From contig NW_024735312.1 of assembly GCF_018991925.1 (NCBI RefSeq), positions 85,001-149,000 on the forward strand: 64,000 nt of DNA. The letters are read 5' to 3'. Position numbers and translations under genes: made by a program. Shown in pieces: positions 58,817 through 64,000 of this stretch. The stretch's first letter is position 1, and the number at the start of each line of letters is the position of its first letter. Below the pieces are notes generated by a model. The model ran no database searches. It had not been told where the DNA came from and saw nothing but the letters and a program-made list of their open reading frames with translations. This DNA is from Homarus americanus. Its lineage: Eukaryota; Arthropoda; Malacostraca; Decapoda; Nephropidae.

Positions 58817-59500
58817 CTGCGCAGAACATTAAGCTTTTCTCTTAAATAGCAAGTGTAGTTCATCGGTGTTGTTGTTGAGTTATGTGGCTGCCAGTATCAT
58901 GTGCGGCTGCTGTCCAACTTGAGTTAAGTTATGGTGGAGAAGACGTTTTGGTGATACTGTGAGGTTAATGTTGTATATAGTGAAAGAGATGGAGGGATAG
59001 TTGAACTGACTGAGGAATGATGGTTAGATAGACTTGTGGTGTGTTGTAATGAGGTCTGGTTGTAAGGATGCAGGTGGTTGTATCGTTGTGGGAAAAGTCG
59101 AGGTAGTATGAGAGTGGAATGCTGATGTGTGGCTTTCACATGAGGGGTTGGGTGGAATATGAGAAGGGTTAATGTCATATACTATTAAGAAGAGAGAAAA
59201 AACCCGAGAGTATTAGGATATTCCTCTTTGTCGTAATACACACGGGGTCTTGTTATAATTCTGTGGTTGTGTCGAGGCTCGTGGGTGTTACTTTACCTGA
59301 TGACCATACAGGGTAGTGAAGATGTTGTGGAGGGAATGGCTGCTCTCTTTATTACTGGTATTGTTGTGTTTGGTGGGAAGTGACGGCAGGATATCTTGTT
59401 TACTGATAAGTGCATGATGTTGCATGGTGGGAAGTGTGGGCATGATATCACTAAGAGCGGGACTGGACAATGTGACACGATTTAATGGACACCAGAGTCC
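58816..59500. other. No gene seen
   Basis: Unique DNA. GGGAAGTG words recur near 59375 and 59430. Confidence 0.6.
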
Positions 59501-59519
59501 CTTCCCACATCCGTGACAG

Positions 59520-59760
59520 GACCACTCTCTTGTTTCGCACCCTCACCCTCCCCCCTCCCTACCAGACACCACCTGTCTGTGTCGCCTTTCTTACCTTACC
59601 TACATCCCCATCCTCACCTCCTGCACGTATCCTGCTCCCCCTCCTCCCCCCACCACCCTCCTACTTCTAATTTTATATTCTTCATCTTATTAATATCTTC
59701 CTCGCCTTCCTCCGTATCTCGTTCTCAGCTTGCCCCACCCAGCCTTCCCCACTCTCCATG
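59520..59760. repeat. C/T-rich tract
   Basis: Pyrimidine-rich on + with CCCTCC and CCTCCTCC words and no strict period. It lies directly before the 25-bp array. The open frames over it reflect low stop density. Confidence 0.7.
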
Positions 59761-59823
59761 TTGTTTCATTGCTCTTCGTTTATTTGTATTGTAAACATTT
59801 CGACAACTCTTGTAATGCTGCCT

Positions 59824-62777
59824 AGTGTATTAGTGTTGGTACCATCCAGGTGTATTACTGTTGGTACCACCCAGGTGTATTAGTGTTGGTACCACCCAGG
59901 TGTATTACTGTTGGTACCACCCAGGTGTATTGCTGTTGGTACCACCCAGGTGTATTAGTGTTGGTACCACCCAGGTGTTTGAGTGTTGGTACCACCACGG
60001 TGTATTAGTGCTGGTACCACCCAGGTGTATTACTGTTGGTACCACCACGGTGTATTACTGTTGGTACCACCCAGGTGTATTGCTGTTGGTACCACCCAGG
60101 TGTATTAGTGTTGGTACCACCCAGGTGTATTACTGTTGGTACCACCCAGGTGTATTGCTGTTGGTACCACGGGTGTGTTACTGTTGGTACCACCCAGGTG
60201 TGTGCTGTTGGTGTTGGTACCACCCAGGTGTTTGAGTGTTGGTGTTGCTGGTACCACCCAGGTGTATTACTGTTGGTACCACCCCACCCAGGTGTATTAC
60301 TGTTGGTACCACCCAGGTATTACTGCTGTTGGTACCACCCAGGTGTGTGCTGTTGGTACCACCCAGGTGTAGTAGTGTTGGTACCACCCAGGTGTTTGAG
60401 TGCTGGTACCACCCAGGTGTATTACTGTTGGTACCACCACGGTGTATTACTGTTAGTACCACCCAGGTGTGTACTGTTGGTACCACCACGGTGTACTGTT
60501 GGTACCACCCAGGTGTATTGCTGGGTACCACCCAGGTGTATTATGTTGGTACCACCCAGGTGCTGGTACCATACTGTTGGTACCACCAGGTGTTTACTGT
60601 TGGTACCACCCAGGTGTATTACTGTTGGTACCACCCCAGGTGTTTACTGTTGGTACCACCCAGGTGTTGGTACCACCCAGGTGTAGTTGGTACCAATTGT
60701 TGTATCCACCAGGTGTTTGGTTGGTACCACCAGGTGTATTACTGTTGGTACCAACCAGGTGTTTAGTGCTGGTACCACCCAGGTGTTTACACCCAGGTGT
60801 ATGGTACCAACCAGGTGTTTGAGTGCTGGTACCACCCAGGTGTACATGCTGGTACCACCCAGGTGTATTGCTGTTGGTACCACCATGTATTACTGTTGGT
60901 ACCACCCAGGTGTATTACTGTTGGTACCACCCAGGTGTATTACTGTTGGTACCACCCAGGTGTTGAGTGCTGGTACCACCCACCCACCCAGGTGTATTAC
61001 TGTTGGTACCATTAGGTGTATTACTGTTGGTACCACCCAGGTGTATTACTGTTGGTACCACCCAGGTGTTTGAGTGCTGGTACCACCAGGTGTTATTACT
61101 GTTGGTACCACCCAGGTGTTTGAGTGCTGGTACTGGTGAATTAGTGTTGGTACCACCCAGGTGTATTACTGTTGGTACCACCCAGGTGTATTAGTGTTGG
61201 TACCAACCAGGTGTATTAGTGTTGGTACCATGTATTACTGTTGGTACCACCCAGGTGTATTGCTGTTGGTACCACCCAGGTGTATTAGTGTTGGGACCAC
61301 TCAGGTGTTTGAGTGCTGTTTCTGCTGGTACCACCCAGGTGATTTACTGTTGGTACCACCCAGGTGTATTAGTGTTGGTACCACCCGGTGTGTGGTGTTG
61401 GGACCACTCGGTGTTTGAGTGCTGTACCCAGGTGTATTACTGTTGGTACCACCAGGTTAGTGTTGGGACCACTCAGGTGTTTGAGTGCTGCACCACCCAG
61501 GTGTATTACTGTTGGTACCACCAGGTGTATTACTGTTGGTACCACCCAGGTGTAATACTATTGGTACCACCCAGGTGTTTGAGTGCTTTACCACCCAGGT
61601 GTATTACTGTTGGTACCAACCAGGTGTTTGAGTGCTGGTACCACCCAGGTGTATTACTGTTGGTACCAACCAGGTGTTTAGTGCTGGTATCACCCAGGTG
61701 TATTACTGTTGGTACCACAGGTGTATTACTGTTGGTACCACTGGTACAGTGTATTACTGTTGGTACCACCCAGGTGTTTGAGTGGGTACCACAGGTGTAT
61801 TACTGTTGGTACCAACCAGGTATTTGAGTGCTGGTACCAACCAGGTGTTTGAGTGCTGGTACCACCCAGGTGTATTAGTGTTGGTACCACCCAGGTGTGT
61901 ATTAGTGTTGGTACCACCCAGATGTATTTGTGTTAATACCACCCAGGTGTATTACTGTTGGTACCAACCAGGTGTTTGAGTGCTGGTACCCCAGGTGTAT
62001 TAGTGTTGGTACCACCCAGGTGTATTAGTGTTGGTACCACCTAGATGTATTTGTGTTAATACCACCCAGGTGAATTACTGTTTGGTACCAACCAGGTGTA
62101 TTAGTGTTGGTACCACCCAGGTGTATTATTAGTGTTGGTACCACCCAGGGTGTATTAGTGTTGGTACCACCACCCAGGTGTGTGAGTGTTGGTACCACCC
62201 AGGTGTATGTAGTGCTGGTACCACCCAGGTGTATTAGTGTTGGTACCACCCAGGTGTATTAGTGTTGGTACCACCAGATATGTTGGTACCAGATGTATTT
62301 ATGTTATACCACCCAGGTGTATTACTGTTGGTACCAACCAGGTGTTTGAGTGCTGGTACCACCAGGTGTATTAGTGTTGGTACCACCCAGGTGTATTAGT
62401 GTTTGTACCACCTAGATGTATTTGTGTTAATACCACCCAGGTGAATTACTGTTGGTACCAACCAGGTGTATTAGTGTTGGTACCACCCAGGTGTATTAGT
62501 GTTGGTACCACCCAGGTGTATTAGTGCTGGTATCACCCAGTTGTATTTGTGTTGGTACCACCCAGGTGTATTAGTGTTGGTACCACCCAGGTGTATTAGT
62601 GTTGGTACCACCCAGGTGTATTAGTGCTGGTATCACCCAGTTGTATTTGTGTTGGTACCACCCAGGTGTATTAGTGTTGGTACCACCCAGGTGTATTAGT
62701 GTTGGTACCACCCAGGTGTATTCGTGTTGGTACCACTCAGGTGTATGAGTGTTGGTACCACCCAGTTGTATGAGTGT
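59824..62777. repeat. 25-bp minisatellite, about 3 kb
   Basis: The unit is GGTACCACCCAGGTGTATTA then CTGTT, well over 100 copies. Variants swap ATTACTG, ATTAGTG, ATTGCTG and TTGAGTGC. Each unit holds the palindrome GGTACC and the E-box core CAGGTG. The left 330 bases and the last 400 are clean; much of 60170-62300 has deletions. Frames translating to YCWYHPGV are by-products. Confidence 0.98.
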
Positions 62778-64000
62778 GTGATAATATACAGGCTGGTGTA
62801 TGACTGTGTGTGGCCTCCTACGTGGTAGCCACCTGCAGGCAGCTGACCCCGCCTCCCTCCCTCACCAGCATAACGCCTTGTTTCCTCATATTGTCCTGAT
62901 CATCTGACACCGGCGTCCTGTTCCAGATTCTGTCAGGTGTTAGTGGTGATGTGACGGTCATGTTAGACGTAGCTGCTGCTGTTACTGGTGGTGATGTTGC
63001 TGGTGCTGTACTTGTTACGTTGCTGTTGTTACTGGTGCTACTGGTGGTGGTGGTGTTACTAGTGTTGTTACTGTTATCGGTGGTTAACTCGGGTACTGTT
63101 GTTTCCAGTGATTAAGGTTAAGTGTGCTGCTGATGGTGACGTCATGTTGTTAGTAGTAGTTAAGTGTTGGTGAGAGGATTGGTCGTGGTAACACTAGTAA
63201 CAGCTTTAACTTACCAAACGAGCGGCCATCAACGAGGCTGCATATTACTGTAATTGGGGAGTTTCATCTGCGTCACACCTAGCCGGCCGTGTTGTTGGAA
63301 GGCGCTCGTTACCTCTGAGGTATATTATGACCTTACCCTTTTTTAACGCTGCCATAGCTTAATTTGCTACTGCACTCTGAGTTACAACCAATAAAGAGGT
63401 TTCACTTTTACGTACAAATCTCATCAACAAACGTGAGAAAATGGTCCAAAATAGAGTTGAATTTATTGATTACCAACACAAGTAGAAATTAGTTGAAAGT
63501 TTGGTAGTACATGTAACGCTCCCTGAGTATTGTACTGGTGATACACACAGCAGCACTACCACACTACTCATTCTAGCACTTTGTGTACTCTATAGGTGGA
63601 CGAAGACGGAAAAAGATGCTATAGTAATGAGTTTGTAGATTGTGATATGCGGTTCACCTGTAGGCCGTTCATCAAGGACCTCATAGTTGGTGGTTATACA
63701 TAGGCGGTGAACTGGCCCCCTGTAACAAATGTATAAGATATATTTACCTTAGATGATGGCAGACACATTGGTGATCATCCGAGTGAGTCTTTGTGTCTCG
63801 TATCACTGATCACCAAGACCACCGTTACGACACTGTTATTTATAGCTTGGCTCCTCTAACGACACCGACAACTGTTCTCGCTCTGGTGTCAAAATCACTA
63901 CGGCGTTCACGTCCCAGTTGGTACCAATTTGTGTATAAGTTATAAAGCTTGATGTCAACATTGTGTGAGATGAAGACTGCCGTGGGTTGGTGTGGTGTAA
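62778..64000. other. No gene recognised; GTT/GGT triplets and one CRE
   Basis: 62960-63090 contains irregular TGTTACTGGTGGTG triplet-type repeats. A full TGACGTCA lies at 63137-63144. The remainder to the window end is unique DNA without exon signals. Confidence 0.5.

Noticed and set aside
59861..62249. YCWYHPGV-type repeat proteins on both strands
   Set aside because: They follow the 25-bp unit through frame shifts and have no unique part.

Overview
The window is eukaryotic nuclear DNA, most likely from an arthropod and probably a decapod crustacean. The reasons are: no dense bacterial-type coding, very many long pure dinucleotide tracts (CA/GT, CT/GA, AT), interstitial TTAGG-type repeats (the arthropod telomere unit), a tRNA-derived SINE head, and strong splice-site-like motifs next to isolated CpG-rich blocks. 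The organism is an inference; no sequence here identifies a species.

Tandem repeats dominate. By rough addition about 19 kb, some 30% of the window, is minisatellite. The main arrays are 23-bp units (1-1620), 38-bp (7884-8740), about 31-bp (13196-13510), 23-bp (14736-16580), 30-bp (17463-19056), about 36-42-bp (19553-19862), 21-bp (27352-27556), 21/22-bp (33119-34201), a GGT-rich array (34822-35510), 14-18-bp (39913-43491), 61-bp (47505-47895), 27-bp (47970-49310), 32-bp (50423-50722), 30-bp (51053-51382), 20-bp (55691-56129) and 25-bp (59824-62777). Between them lie microsatellites up to 110 bp long. The long open frames inside these arrays are by-products of repeat units that happen to lack stop codons, and are not called as genes.

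No complete conserved protein gene can be recognised. The best coding candidates are isolated. Two resemble first coding exons on the + strand: 3367-3423 and 46475-46603, each with a good start context, an open frame and a CAG|GT donor in phase 0, and each next to a CpG-rich block. A possible two-exon small gene lies at 4200-4518 with an 82-bp intron. An 82-codon ORF at 37210-37458 has an internal in-frame duplication and a C-terminal hydrophobic segment. Several small ORFs with plausible composition lie on the minus strand (25573-25785, 52255-52452, 52565-52840, 57169-57342). A short reverse-transcriptase-like motif near 2800 and the SINE at 21755 are the only mobile-element remnants I can support.

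Promoter-like regions are at 2880-3130, 9900-10150 (two consensus kappaB sites), 20993-21057, 31299-31362 and 56570-56595 (full TGACGTCA sites grouped with related sites), and 45605-46474 (CpG-rich). A reasonable reading is the 5' part of one or more long-intron genes, with introns and flanks filled by minisatellites. Whether the two first-exon candidates belong to one gene cannot be decided from this window.
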